This document shows, one piece after another, positions 28,527 to 36,571 of a stretch of DNA of 64,000 nt; the first letter of the stretch is position 1, and each line of letters begins with the position of its first letter. The notes under the pieces are model-generated. The model had not been told where the DNA came from. It saw only the letters and a program-made list of their open reading frames with translations, and searched no databases. Where the stretch lies: contig NZ_JACBNX010000016.1 of assembly GCF_013403875.1 (NCBI RefSeq), positions 1-64,000 of the forward strand, given 5' to 3'. A program made the position numbers and the translations under genes. This stretch comes from Burkholderia guangdongensis. GTDB taxonomy: Bacteria > Pseudomonadota > Gammaproteobacteria > Burkholderiales > Burkholderiaceae.

Positions 28527-28546
28527 CGTAACACGTGCGTGTTACG
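28527..28546. promoter_or_regulatory. Perfect palindrome, candidate activator site
   Basis: CGTAACACG-TG-CGTGTTACG has perfect 9-bp arms. It lies about 110-125 bases upstream of the predicted start of the small RNA at 28653, the usual distance for a sigma-54 activator site. Confidence 0.5.
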
Positions 28547-28626
28547 ACCCGCAGAATTGCCTGTAACGCTTCCAATCGCCGGAAATTTTTCCTTATAAAT
28601 CAAATCAATACATTTTAGGAAAAGTC

Positions 28627-28642
28627 TGGCACGAAAGATGCT
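28627..28642 (+). promoter_or_regulatory. Candidate sigma-54 (-24/-12) promoter
   Basis: TGGCACG, four bases, ATGCT; consensus is TGGCACG-N4-TTGCW, so there is one mismatch. A sequence close to the IHF consensus (AATCAA-N4-TTT, 28603-28615) lies just upstream in an AT-rich patch. Confidence 0.55.
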
Positions 28643-28652
28643 AAGTAACTGG

Positions 28653-28754
28653 CATGATGATCCGCGCCACGCGCGGATCCCGGTGGCCCCGTCGCCTATC
28701 CTCGTAGGGCGACGGTTTTGCCCGCGCTTCCTGTGAAGCGCGGGCAATTTTTTT
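28653..28754 (+). ncRNA. Candidate small RNA
   Basis: About 100 bases from the predicted sigma-54 start to a terminator, with no open frame. It would fold as three hairpins: GATCCGCG / CGCGGATC (28659-28679), CCGTCGCC / GGCGACGG (28689-28715), and the terminator stem TTGCCCGCGCTTC / GAAGCGCGGGCAA with CTGT loop and seven T residues (28718-28754). No gene on the plus strand follows, so a leader function is unlikely. It is not recognised as a known family. Confidence 0.55.
28718..28754 (+). terminator. Terminator of the candidate small RNA
   Basis: A 13-bp perfect stem with a CTGT loop followed by seven T residues. Confidence 0.88.
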
Positions 28755-28791
28755 GGGGCGCCGCTTTCGCATGGGCGCCGGCCAACTCGCG

Positions 28792-29049
28792 TCAGTGAGA
28801 CGTGTCGGGAACGTCGAGGATCAGGATGATCGTCCAGTCCGCGTCGCCGTCGTGATGGTACTGGCGCTCGGCGACGATGAACGGCTGCTGCTTGCCCTGC
28901 GGGCCGAGGAAGAGCACGTCGCCCTCCATCGGCAGGCATTCGATCGGCGGCAGCGCGAGGAACGCGTCTTCCGAGCCGCGCGGCATCAGTTGCTTGATCT
29001 TGCGAGTGGCGGCCTCGGTCCACTCGATGTCGAGTTGAATATTGCTCAT
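28792..29049 (-). CDS. Hypothetical protein, 85 residues
   Basis: A small cytoplasmic acidic protein beginning MSNIQLDIEWTEAATRKIKQ and containing PIECLPMEGDVLFLGPQGKQQPFIVAERQ. The composition is that of a folded alpha/beta protein and codon use is like neighbouring genes. A GGAGGACAG lies upstream of the ATG. No family is recognised. Its stop codon is 38 bases from the terminator of the small RNA on the other strand. Confidence 0.75.
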   Translation of the reverse strand: MSNIQLDIEWTEAATRKIKQLMPRGSEDAFLALPPIECLPMEGDVLFLGPQGKQQPFIVAERQYHHDGDADWTIILILDVPDTSH

Positions 29050-29123
29050 GCTGTCCTCCGCACCGGAGTGCGTACGGGTGGAATGGTTCGGGCCGCGACT
29101 TTAGCACGGCCGAGGGCTGCAAC

Positions 29124-29161
29124 GAAAAAGCCGAACCCGGTTGCCCGGATTCGGCTTTTTC
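29124..29161 (-). terminator. Terminator of the His-rich protein gene
   Basis: AAAAAGCCGAA / TTCGGCTTTTT stem; T-rich on both strands, so it can act bidirectionally. It follows the minus-strand gene ending at 29183. Confidence 0.85.
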
Positions 29162-29182
29162 GCGTGGGCGGTGCCGCGGCGC

Positions 29183-29470
29183 TTACTGGCTGGCCGCGTC
29201 GGCCGGAGCCGCTTCCTTCTTCTCGGCCTTCATCGCCTTCTTCATTGCCTTGTGATGATGCTTCATCGCGTGATGCTTGTGTTCTTCGTGCATCGCGGGT
29301 TCTTCGGACGCCTGAGCAGCTTGACGCTGCTGCAGCTCCTGAGCGCGTTGCTCGATTTCGGAAATCTTCGCCGGATCGGTGATGGTTTTGATTTCCGTGC
29401 TCTCTTGTGCATACGCTGCGCCAGCCAACGCCGACATCGCAACCAGAATAGCCAGGGACATTTTCTTCAT
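29183..29470 (-). CDS. Small exported His/Lys-rich protein
   Basis: A 95-residue protein. A signal peptide MKKMSLAILVAMSALAGAAYAQ is followed by an acidic/Gln-rich helix (EIEQRAQELQQRQAAQ) and a His/Lys segment (HEEHKHHAMKHHHKAMKKAMK) near residues 60-82, ending Ala-rich. The His cluster could bind divalent metals in the periplasm; this is inference. The start at 29470 has a strong AGCGGAGGT. The open frame extends 72 codons upstream but without a suitable start. Confidence 0.82.
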   Translation of the reverse strand: MKKMSLAILVAMSALAGAAYAQESTEIKTITDPAKISEIEQRAQELQQRQAAQASEEPAMHEEHKHHAMKHHHKAMKKAMKAEKKEAAPADAASQ

Positions 29471-29667
29471 TGCTATACCTCCGCTAAGTGGTGAGGGACC
29501 CGAGTGTTGCCGTTTCGTCTGGCGACTGCAATCGAGTGGATCGAGTGTAACAAAAGTGACGGATCGATGCATATCCGGGCGGTTCGACGCAAGGTCGCGT
29601 GGAAGCCGCGCAACACTTGGCGTTCCCGCCACGCGTCTGCCATCGGACGTTCCATTGGCGTGCCGGT

Positions 29668-30387
29668 TCAGAACCACCCGAGCCACCGGTATGCGTAAAA
29701 CTGCGCCATGCCGATCAGTTCATGCAGCGCGAGTTCCGCGTTCACGAGGTTTCGCCAGCGCGGCACGACGCCGAGCTGCGCGTCGCGCCGGTTCGCGTAG
29801 ACGGGTTGCGGCGAGATGCCGAAGCGCTGGAAGTCGAGCAGCGCGCGCCGCATCTGGTACGACGACGTGACGAGCGCGCGCGCGTCGTCATGCCGCGAGC
29901 GTAGTATAGAAGCCGTGAATTTTGCGTTTTCGTACGTGGTGCGGCTGTGCGACTCGAGAATCAGATCGTCGCGCGCAACACCCGCCGCGATGAGGTAGGG
30001 CGCGTAGGTCGCGGCCTCGGTCGCGCCGTGATGCTGCGGATCGCCGCCGGATACGATCACCGTGCATTGCTGCGCTCGACGCGTGCAGTCGCGATACAGC
30101 TCGGCGGTCTTGCGTATCCGTGCGTAACCGTCCGCGGGCGGCTCGAGCGTGCCGTCGTCGCGCCGCCGGGTGCCGATGCCGAGCAGGATCAGCGCGGTGT
30201 GTCCATGCATGTCGGGGTGCTCGATCGGCACGACGCCGGCCTGTGCCCAGTCGATCAGCGGCGCGGCGAGCCAGCCGGTCGCGAGCAGCCAGAACAGCGC
30301 GGCGGCGGCGATCGCGATCATGCGCCGGCGCCGGCGACAGAGCATGAAGGCGACGAAGAGTAGTACAAATGAATCGAACAGAATCAA
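29668..30387 (-). CDS. YdcF/DUF218 family membrane protein, TTG start
   Basis: A 239-residue protein. Two N-terminal hydrophobic stretches (about 3-16 and 22-45, split by CRRRRR) precede a DUF218/SanA-like domain from about residue 60: HTALILLGIGTRRRDDG, then VIVSGGDP, ILESHSRTTYENA and LVTSSYQMRRAL. Such proteins are linked to cell-envelope or peptidoglycan functions. The only start giving the expected hydrophobic N-terminus is TTG at 30387; ATG choices either remove the first helix or add an unrelated upstream stretch. No strong Shine-Dalgarno is seen. Confidence 0.8.
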   Translation of the reverse strand: MILFDSFVLLFVAFMLCRRRRRMIAIAAAALFWLLATGWLAAPLIDWAQAGVVPIEHPDMHGHTALILLGIGTRRRDDGTLEPPADGYARIRKTAELYRDCTRRAQQCTVIVSGGDPQHHGATEAATYAPYLIAAGVARDDLILESHSRTTYENAKFTASILRSRHDDARALVTSSYQMRRALLDFQRFGISPQPVYANRRDAQLGVVPRWRNLVNAELALHELIGMAQFYAYRWLGWF

Positions 30388-30559
30388 TGGGATTGGGGTA
30401 TGGTGTCTTTTTATGGACGGCTGATGATCCGGCCCTGAATCAGGCCGGCAGCCGGAGCCGAGGGCCGAGCAGACGCCATTCCGGAATGGCGCGGCGGCGG
30501 GCGGTGACTCCGCCGGCACGCCGCTTGGCATTGTCGCTGCACTTTAAGAAAGAATCGAG

Positions 30560-30877
30560 ATGGCCACGTATTCCAACGAAGCGGTGCTCGACGCGTTGAG
30601 ACGAGTGCAGTACCGTCAGGTGCCGTGGGCGCGTCGCCCCGGCGTATTCGAATATCTCCGGTCGCTCGGGCTGATGGGTACCGCCCGGCAGAAGACCGTT
30701 GCGCCGGCGCCCGGTTTTCATGCGCCGGTCGACATCGCGGTGCTGACCGACAACGGCCGCGCCGAATTCGCGCGGCTCGAGCGCGACGAGAAGCTGGCGA
30801 GCTGGGTCGACAGGCGCACCGACGAGTATGCGCTGAGCGAAGCGAGCGCGGTGTCGATCCTCGAGAGTCGCCTGTAA
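30560..30877 (+). CDS. Hypothetical protein, 105 residues
   Basis: A soluble protein starting MATYSNEAVLDALRRVQYRQ with GTARQKTVAPAPGFH and VLTDNGRAEFARLERDEKL. Codon use resembles real genes of the window. A purine-rich AAGAAAGAA precedes the ATG. No family is recognised. It overlaps none of its neighbours and is followed by the minus-strand terminator at 30912-30942. Confidence 0.65.
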   Translation: MATYSNEAVLDALRRVQYRQVPWARRPGVFEYLRSLGLMGTARQKTVAPAPGFHAPVDIAVLTDNGRAEFARLERDEKLASWVDRRTDEYALSEASAVSILESRL

Positions 30878-30911
30878 TGAATCGCCTGTAATTGCGCGCG
30901 CGGCGGCAGCG

Positions 30912-30942
30912 AAAAAAAAGCCCGTATCACGAGGATACGGGC
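30912..30942 (-). terminator. Terminator of the small exported protein gene
   Basis: GCCCGTATC / GATACGGGC stem with a 5-base loop; on the minus strand it is followed by eight T residues. Confidence 0.85.
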
Positions 30943-31037
30943 GTACCGGATACTTTGCTGTTGCCACGCAATGTCATGGCAAACATGTGACCCTTCGCGC
31001 GCCGGCCAGTTCCCGGCTGTGCGCAAATTTCTTTCGG

Positions 31038-31304
31038 TCAATGGTGCTGAAATGCGTCGGGTGTGTCGGGCGCATGCAGGCCGACGCGCGCGCGCGCATT
31101 GTTCGCGATGTCGCCGCGCAAATCGCCGCGCGGCACGGTCTGATGGCCGGTCGTGGCTGCCGGGGGGCGCGGCGGTGTGCGCGGCGCGCCTTGACGTTCA
31201 TGCTGCCCGTGCGGCAGCTTGTTCTGCTGGTCGGCCCGGGCGGGTGCCGACAGGACCAGTGAAACGACAATGCCGCATGCGACAAGCAGTGACATTCGTT
31301 TCAT
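31038..31304 (-). CDS. Small exported protein, 88 residues
   Basis: A signal peptide (MKRMSLLVACGIVVSLVLSAPARA, cleavage about residue 24) is followed by a basic, Pro/Arg/His-rich mature part of about 64 residues with no predicted fold. AAGGGAG lies nine bases before the ATG, and a minus-strand terminator lies about 100 bases beyond the stop. No family is recognised. The signal peptide and ribosome site support it as a gene despite low complexity. Confidence 0.65.
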   Translation of the reverse strand: MKRMSLLVACGIVVSLVLSAPARADQQNKLPHGQHERQGAPRTPPRPPAATTGHQTVPRGDLRGDIANNARARVGLHAPDTPDAFQHH

Positions 31305-31420
31305 GGCAGGCTCCCTTCAAGCCGTCGATGCGGCCTGTTGATATGTGGCTAAGGTAAGCGCGGGAGCGCAGGCTTGCTGTAAATATTGGTAAATAGATGT
31401 ATCGCTCGGGCAGCGATGGA

Positions 31421-31464
31421 ACGGGGCTTCGACGGGGCTTCGACGGGGCTTCGGCGGCGCTTCG
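31421..31464. repeat. 11-bp tandem repeat
   Basis: Three perfect copies of ACGGGGCTTCG and a fourth with two changes, in the gap between the small exported protein and the DUF4096 gene. No function is evident. Confidence 0.8.
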
Positions 31465-31480
31465 GAAAGTGCCGCTCCGC

Positions 31481-31513
31481 AAAAAGACACTGGGCGACCG
31501 AAGTCGCCCAGTG
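31481..31513 (-). terminator. Terminator of the DUF4096 gene
   Basis: CACTGGGCGAC, four-base loop, GTCGCCCAGTG; on the minus strand it is followed by TCTTTTTGC. Confidence 0.85.
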
Positions 31514-31522
31514 CAGTGATCG

Positions 31523-31921
31523 TTACGCCATCTTGACCGGCGCGCGCCACGATTCCGGATTGGTCCAGAACGCGCCGCGCAGACGGTCGCGGCTCGGCGG
31601 GGCAGGCGGCTTCACCGCGCTCGCGCCGATGCGTCCGCGCAACGAAATCTGGCGGCCGCTCGTACCCAGTCGCTTGACGATTTCGGCGAGCGTGCCGTCG
31701 GCTTGCCATTCATCGAAACGGCGGCGGCAGGTCGGCGGCGACGGATAGCGGCCCGGCAGCTTCGACCAGCCTTCACCGGTCGACAGCACCCACAGCACCG
31801 CATTCACCACCGAGCGTGCTTCCACGCGGGGGCGGCCGCGTCGCTCACTCCGGGCGGGTTCCGAGCAAAACAAACCCTCGACCAGCGCCCATTCGGTATC
31901 TCTCAAATCGTCGAACAGCAT
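31523..31921 (-). CDS. DUF4096 protein (IS5-type transposase N-terminal domain only)
   Basis: A 132-residue protein whose residues 1-90 match the N-terminal domain of IS402/IS5-group transposases (LRDTEWALVEGLF, RGRPRVEARSVVNAVLWVLSTGEGWSKLPGRYPSPPTCRRRF). There is no DDE catalytic domain, no terminal inverted repeat is visible around it, and it has its own Shine-Dalgarno (TGAGGAC) and terminator. The C-terminal 40 residues are unrelated to transposases. It looks like a domesticated DNA-binding protein rather than an insertion-sequence remnant. A relative lies at 57754. Confidence 0.8.
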   Translation of the reverse strand: MLFDDLRDTEWALVEGLFCSEPARSERRGRPRVEARSVVNAVLWVLSTGEGWSKLPGRYPSPPTCRRRFDEWQADGTLAEIVKRLGTSGRQISLRGRIGASAVKPPAPPSRDRLRGAFWTNPESWRAPVKMA

Positions 31922-32325
31922 GATGTCCTCACCTCAGCGAAGCTAACTCCGGTGCACTGCCTCGCGCCGCGCACCCCCCCGTGTGGCACTCGCGAAGCGA
32001 GTGCCGGGCGGGCGTCAGGTCCGGCGGCGACGATCGTCTCGTCGCCGGATGAATCCTGCGCCCGTGTGCGCTGAGTGACGCATGAAGCGTGCCACGTCGG
32101 TGATCATCACCCCGAAAGCCGCTTCGCAGCGGGCCAACGGCTGAGTCAGCTAGGGGCGTATAAGACTTCAAAACGGCCCCGGCGGAAATCGGGACAATCA
32201 CCGATCTTGTGCGTTTCGCCCGTCTGGCGTGCGTTTGCGTTGTTATTGCACCGCAGCGAAGCATCTGCGCCGGATACTGGAATCACGCAATAGAATCGCG
32301 GATCGGCATCCGGGAACGATGAGAT
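31922..32325. other. Gene-free gap between divergent DUF4096 and LysR genes
   Basis: About 400 bases with no supported gene. It contains a perfect hairpin GGCACTCGC-GAA-GCGAGTGCC (31985-32005) without a T-run. Promoters for both flanking genes are expected here but no clear element was found. Confidence 0.6.
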
Positions 32326-33234
32326 ATGTCCATGAACGTCACGCTGCGCCAGCTTCGCGTGTTCATCGAGGTCGCGCGGCTCAGCAGTTTCAGCCGGGCC
32401 GGCGACGAGATCGGCCTCACGCAGTCGGCCGTGAGCCGCTGCGTGCGCGAGCTCGAGGCGGAGCTCGGGTTGAAGCTGATCGACCGCACGACGCGCGACG
32501 TCCAGCTGACCGAGGCCGGCGCGAACCTGATCGCGAGCGTGTCGCGGCTGCTCGACGATCTCGACGACACGCTGCGCGAAATCCGCGAGATCGGCGAGCA
32601 GCGCCGCGGCCGCGTGATGGTCGCCGCGAGCCCGACGGTGGCGTGCCGGCTGATGCCGCGCGTCGTCGCGGCGAGCGAGCGGCAGTTTCCGTACGTGACG
32701 CTCGGCCTGCGCGACGACGTGCAGAGCGACGTGCTGCGCAAGGTGAAATCGAGCGAGGTCGATTTTGGGGTCGTGATCGGCCCGCTCGCTGTGGCCGAAC
32801 TCGTCAGCGAGCGGCTGATGACCGATTCGTTCTGCCTAGTCGCGCGCGCCGACCATCCGCTCGCGGCGCTCGACGAGGTGCCGTGGACCGCGCTCGACGG
32901 CGAGCGCCTCGTGCTGCTCGACCACGCGTCGGGCAGCCGGCCGCTGATCGACGCGGCGCTGGCCGCGCAGCGGGTGGACGCGCGCATCGTGCAGGAGCTC
33001 GGGCATTCGTCGACGGTGTTCGGGTTCGTCGAGGCCGGCGTCGGCGTCAGCGTGCTGCCGTGGCTGTCGCTGCCGCTGCCGGCCGGATCGTCGCTGGTCG
33101 CGCGGCCGCTGACGCCGCGCGCGGAGCGCACGGTCGAGCTCGTGCGGCGGCGCGACCGCTCGCTGTCGCCGGCCGCGCAGGCGGTCTGGGAGCTGGTCCG
33201 GCAGATGCCCGCGCGCGCGGAGGATCTCGATTGA
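32326..33234 (+). CDS. LysR family transcriptional regulator
   Basis: A 302-residue LysR protein: HTH at about 6-64 (LSSFSRAGDEIGLTQSAVSRCVRELE) and an effector domain after 90 (VMVAASPTVACRLMPRVV). It resembles the GbpR/CbbR-like branch that recognises aromatic or small acid ligands, but this is not decisive. It is not next to an obvious divergent metabolic target, since the gene across the gap encodes a DUF4096 protein. Starts at 32326 (MSMNVTLRQL) or 32332. Confidence 0.9.
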   Translation: MSMNVTLRQLRVFIEVARLSSFSRAGDEIGLTQSAVSRCVRELEAELGLKLIDRTTRDVQLTEAGANLIASVSRLLDDLDDTLREIREIGEQRRGRVMVAASPTVACRLMPRVVAASERQFPYVTLGLRDDVQSDVLRKVKSSEVDFGVVIGPLAVAELVSERLMTDSFCLVARADHPLAALDEVPWTALDGERLVLLDHASGSRPLIDAALAAQRVDARIVQELGHSSTVFGFVEAGVGVSVLPWLSLPLPAGSSLVARPLTPRAERTVELVRRRDRSLSPAAQAVWELVRQMPARAEDLD

Positions 33235-33504
33235 CCGCGGGTGCGGCCGGCGAGCGCAAAAAGCTCACCTCACTTTACGCACTCGGCAATTTTGCGTAAG
33301 ATGGCGCTCAGTCACGCGATTCCGTCGTCATTCCGTCGTCAATCGCGCTGTTCCGTCCGGTTTGGGCCTGGCTTGATCGTAGTTCGCCGCCCCCGGTTCG
33401 TGCTCCCATCAATATGACCGATCAGAATCGGGCGAGCGCGTCTTCCGTTCCTTTCGTCTGTTCGTTGATCCGGTCCGTTTGACCACAGGGTCTGGCCTAG
33501 CTGC

Positions 33505-34425
33505 ATGAATACCCAAGAGGCGAAGATCGTCCTCGAGACTGCTTTGATCTGCGCGCAGGAACCGCTGAAACTCGGCGACCTGCGCAAGCTCTTTGCCGAC
33601 GACGTGTCGGCCGACGTCGTCCGCACGCTGCTCGAAGCGCTACAGGAGGACTGGTCGGGCCGCGGCGTCGAGCTGGTCGCGCTGGCGAGCGGCTGGCGTT
33701 TCCAGAGCAAACCGGCGATGCGCGGCTATCTCGACCGCCTGCATCCGGAAAAGCCGCCGAAATATTCGCGCGCGGTGCTCGAGACGCTCGCGATCATCGC
33801 GTATCGCCAGCCGGTCACGCGCGGCGACATCGAGGAGATTCGCGGCGTCACGGTCAACACGCAGGTGGTCAAGCAGCTCGAGGATCGCGGCTGGATCGAG
33901 GTGATCGGGCATCGCGACGTGCCCGGGCGGCCGGCGCTGTATGCGACGACCAAGCCGTTCCTCGACGACCTCGGCCTGAAGGCGCTCGACGACCTGCCGG
34001 CGCTCGAGGAGCCCGCCGCCCATATCGAGGCGGCGCTGCTCGCGCAGCAGTCGATGGATTTCGGTGGCGACGTGCCCGTTGCGGGCGACGAGCCGGCTTC
34101 GAACGACGAAGAACATACTGATATAGAACAGGCCGGCGCCGACGCAGCGCCGGCCGCCATGCAGCCAGTGCCGCTGCATGCGGAGTTGATCGAGGAAGAT
34201 CGCGGACCGGCGGCCGAAGCGGCAGCCGGCGAGGGGGCGACGGCGGGCCGCGGCGCGCCGGACGGGGCCGTGCACGACGATGCGCCCCGTTCCCGCCCCG
34301 CAGATGACGAGACGCTGGACAACACGCCCGGCAGTCTCGCGGATGCCGTACGCAGCGCAAGCGCGTCCGTTCGCGTGGGCGACCTGCCGGACGACGAAGA
34401 AGAACCCGAGCAGCGTCGCGCCTGA
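33505..34425 (+). CDS. scpB: Segregation and condensation protein B
   Basis: A 306-residue ScpB. Two winged-helix domains occupy about residues 1-175, with the family motif [35 protein letters not shown] and a following [15 protein letters not shown]. It joins SMC and ScpA in chromosome organisation. After about residue 180 there is an acidic, Ala/Pro-rich tail of about 125 residues that standard ScpB lacks. The rluB gene follows by 60 bases and is probably cotranscribed, an arrangement common in beta-proteobacteria. Confidence 0.93.
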   Translation: MNTQEAKIVLETALICAQEPLKLGDLRKLFADDVSADVVRTLLEALQEDWSGRGVELVALASGWRFQSKPAMRGYLDRLHPEKPPKYSRAVLETLAIIAYRQPVTRGDIEEIRGVTVNTQVVKQLEDRGWIEVIGHRDVPGRPALYATTKPFLDDLGLKALDDLPALEEPAAHIEAALLAQQSMDFGGDVPVAGDEPASNDEEHTDIEQAGADAAPAAMQPVPLHAELIEEDRGPAAEAAAGEGATAGRGAPDGAVHDDAPRSRPADDETLDNTPGSLADAVRSASASVRVGDLPDDEEEPEQRRA

Positions 34426-34485
34426 TCGCGGCGAAATCCATGCCGCGCCCGTGCCGGGCGCGAGACCTGACATTTTGAGGTTGTT

Positions 34486-36249
34486 TTGACAGATACCCAC
34501 GATATTGAATCGTCCGCGCATGCCGACGAGGCGCCCGAGCAGGGTGCCGCGGACGCGGGCGGCGACGAGCGTCCCCGCCGCGGCCTGCGGCGCGGCCCGC
34601 GCAGCCTGATTGCGCGCCGTCGCGCGGCCGCGAAATCGAAGAGCACGGAAGGCGCGCCGCAGGGCGGCGAACCGGCGCCGGCGTCCGCCGACGCATCGGA
34701 CGCGCCGGACGCGCCGGACGCGCCGGACGCACCGCGGCGGCAGCAGTCGCCGCGCGCGCCGCGCAAGGAAGGCGCGGCGAAGGGCGCGCGCAAGCCCGCG
34801 GCGGGCAAGCCGCGCCAGGGCGGCCAGGCGGGCGGCCAGGCGGGCAGCCAGGCGGGCGGGCAGGGCAAGCCGCGTGCGGGCGCGACGGCGGGGGCCGCGA
34901 GCGACGCATCGCAGGACGATCTGTTCGCGTACGTGACGTCGCCGGCGTTCGACGCGGACAACGCGGCGGCCGGCAGCGGCGTGCGTGCGCCGATGCTGCG
35001 CCGTGGCCAGGCGGCCAAGCGCGTGCTCGCGCCGGACGACGACGCGCCGAAGCTTCACAAGGTGCTGGCCGAGGCCGGCATGGGCTCGCGCCGCGAGATG
35101 GAAGAGCTGATCGTCGCCGGTCGCGTGTCGGTGAACGGCGAGCCGGCGCACATCGGCCAGCGGATCATGCCGACCGACCAGGTGCGGATCAACGGCAAGC
35201 CGGTCAGGCGCAAGCTGCAGAGCAAGCCGCCGCGCGTGCTGCTGTATCACAAGCCGACCGGCGAGATCGTGAGCCATGCCGATCCGGAAGGCCGGCCGTC
35301 GGTGTTCGACCGCCTGCCGCCGATGAAAACCGCGAAATGGCTCGCGGTCGGTCGCCTCGACTTCAATACTGAAGGTCTGCTGATGCTGACGACGTCGGGC
35401 GATCTCGCGAACCGCTTCATGCATCCGCGCTACAGCGTCGAGCGCGAGTACGCGGTGCGCGTGGTCGGCGAGCTGGCCGAGGGCGCGCGGCAGAAGCTGC
35501 TGCACGGGATCGAGCTCGACGACGGCCCGGCGAACTTCCTGCGCATCCGCGACGGCGGCGGCGAGGGCACGAACCACTGGTATCACGTCGCGCTGGCCGA
35601 AGGCCGCAACCGCGAGGTGCGCCGGATGTTCGAGGCGGTCGGGCTGATGGTGAGCCGGCTGATCCGCACGCGTCACGGCCCGATCGCGCTGCCGCGCGGG
35701 CTGAAGCGCGGCCGCTGGGAAGAGCTCGACGACGCGCAGGTCCGCAAGCTGATGGCGACGGTCGGCCTGAAGGCGCCGGCCGAGGACAAGGGCGACAAGC
35801 GTGGCGGACCGGCCGAGCGCCGCCAGCCCGATCCGATGCAGACGTCGATGGGCTTCATCGGCCGCGAGCCGGTGTTGACGACCCACGGCCAGCTCGACCA
35901 GCCGCGCCGCGGCCGCCGCGGTGCGCCGGGCCTCCCGGGGCTCTCCGGCTACGGCGGCCTGCCGACCGCGACGTCGACCGGCTACGGCAACCGTCCGTCG
36001 GGTAACCGTCCGGCGGGCGGCCGCGACGTCGATGGCAACCGCGCGTCGTACGGCGGCACGGGCGGCAAGCGCGGCGCGGGAATGGGCGGCGCCGGCAAAG
36101 GCGGCGCGGGTAGAGGTGGCAGCCAGGGCGGCAACCAGGGCGGCAACCGCAACGTGAACGGCAATCGTGCCGACGGCGGTGGCAACGCGGGCAACGGCGG
36201 CGGCGCGCGTGGGCCGCGTCAGTCGCGCAATCGTCCGCGCAGCCGCTGA
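34486..36249 (+). CDS. rluB: 23S rRNA pseudouridine synthase, RluB-like, TTG start
   Basis: A 587-residue protein. The catalytic part is residues about 185-430: an S4 domain ([22 protein letters not shown]) and the RsuA-type core with the catalytic Asp in [13 protein letters not shown]. RluB makes a pseudouridine in 23S rRNA helix 89/90. It is flanked by a 185-residue disordered N-terminus with DAP repeats and QAGG repeats, and a 155-residue Gly/Arg/Asn-rich tail, about twice the usual length. Translation starts at TTG with TGAGG upstream; no ATG fits. Confidence 0.92.
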   Translation: MTDTHDIESSAHADEAPEQGAADAGGDERPRRGLRRGPRSLIARRRAAAKSKSTEGAPQGGEPAPASADASDAPDAPDAPDAPRRQQSPRAPRKEGAAKGARKPAAGKPRQGGQAGGQAGSQAGGQGKPRAGATAGAASDASQDDLFAYVTSPAFDADNAAAGSGVRAPMLRRGQAAKRVLAPDDDAPKLHKVLAEAGMGSRREMEELIVAGRVSVNGEPAHIGQRIMPTDQVRINGKPVRRKLQSKPPRVLLYHKPTGEIVSHADPEGRPSVFDRLPPMKTAKWLAVGRLDFNTEGLLMLTTSGDLANRFMHPRYSVEREYAVRVVGELAEGARQKLLHGIELDDGPANFLRIRDGGGEGTNHWYHVALAEGRNREVRRMFEAVGLMVSRLIRTRHGPIALPRGLKRGRWEELDDAQVRKLMATVGLKAPAEDKGDKRGGPAERRQPDPMQTSMGFIGREPVLTTHGQLDQPRRGRRGAPGLPGLSGYGGLPTATSTGYGNRPSGNRPAGGRDVDGNRASYGGTGGKRGAGMGGAGKGGAGRGGSQGGNQGGNRNVNGNRADGGGNAGNGGGARGPRQSRNRPRSR

Positions 36250-36308
36250 CGCGTCGTTGCATGCCGCGCGTGCATTTCCCCGAACGGGAACGCACGCGGC
36301 ATGCGCGA

Positions 36309-36348
36309 TACCGGTAAAACCGGCGTGATATCGCCGGTTTTACCGGTA
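36309..36348. terminator. 17-bp perfect inverted repeat after rluB
   Basis: TACCGGTAAAACCGGCG and its exact complement around a 6-base loop. The inner CCGGCG / CGCCGG stem is followed by TTTT on both strands, so it can serve as a bidirectional terminator for rluB. Confidence 0.65.
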
Positions 36349-36353
36349 GGCGC

Positions 36354-36382
36354 TTGGCGTTTTCGCCAAAAATCGCTATAAT
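36354..36382 (+). promoter_or_regulatory. Sigma-70 promoter of the rimP-nusA-infB operon
   Basis: TTGGCG, 17 bases, TATAAT. Transcription should begin near 36389, giving a leader of about 180 bases before rimP. Confidence 0.78.
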
Positions 36383-36412
36383 CGCGAAGTCGCTGGGCGT
36401 ACGGATTTTTTG

Positions 36413-36475
36413 ATGTGCGGCTCAGGTGCGACCAAAGGTAAGAAGATGGGCGTTCCGCCCATTTTTTTTTGCTGA
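36413..36475 (+). CDS. Candidate 20-residue leader peptide in the rimP leader
   Basis: ATG to TGA encodes MCGSGATKGKKMGVPPIFFC. Its last codons run through the attenuator terminator (36446-36470), so a translating ribosome would block the hairpin. ACGGA precedes the ATG by seven bases. Coding is suggested by position only; codon statistics cannot help at this length. Confidence 0.35.
   Translation: MCGSGATKGKKMGVPPIFFC
36446..36470 (+). terminator. Attenuator-like terminator in the rimP leader
   Basis: ATGGGCG-TTC-CGCCCAT followed by nine T residues, about 60 bases after the predicted transcription start and 100 bases before rimP. Read-through or antitermination would be needed to reach rimP-nusA-infB. 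Confidence 0.82.
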
Positions 36476-36571
36476 AACGGTTAGGCATCTCGGGTAGCGC
36501 TTCCTGCGCCGGCTAAGGCGCGCCCCGCGGGTGAATCGCGAGCGGCGGGCGCGAACACCTGAGAGGACACA

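Noticed and set aside
31523..31921. Recent insertion sequence
   Set aside because: There are no terminal inverted repeats, target duplications or DDE domain; the gene has its own ribosome site and terminator.
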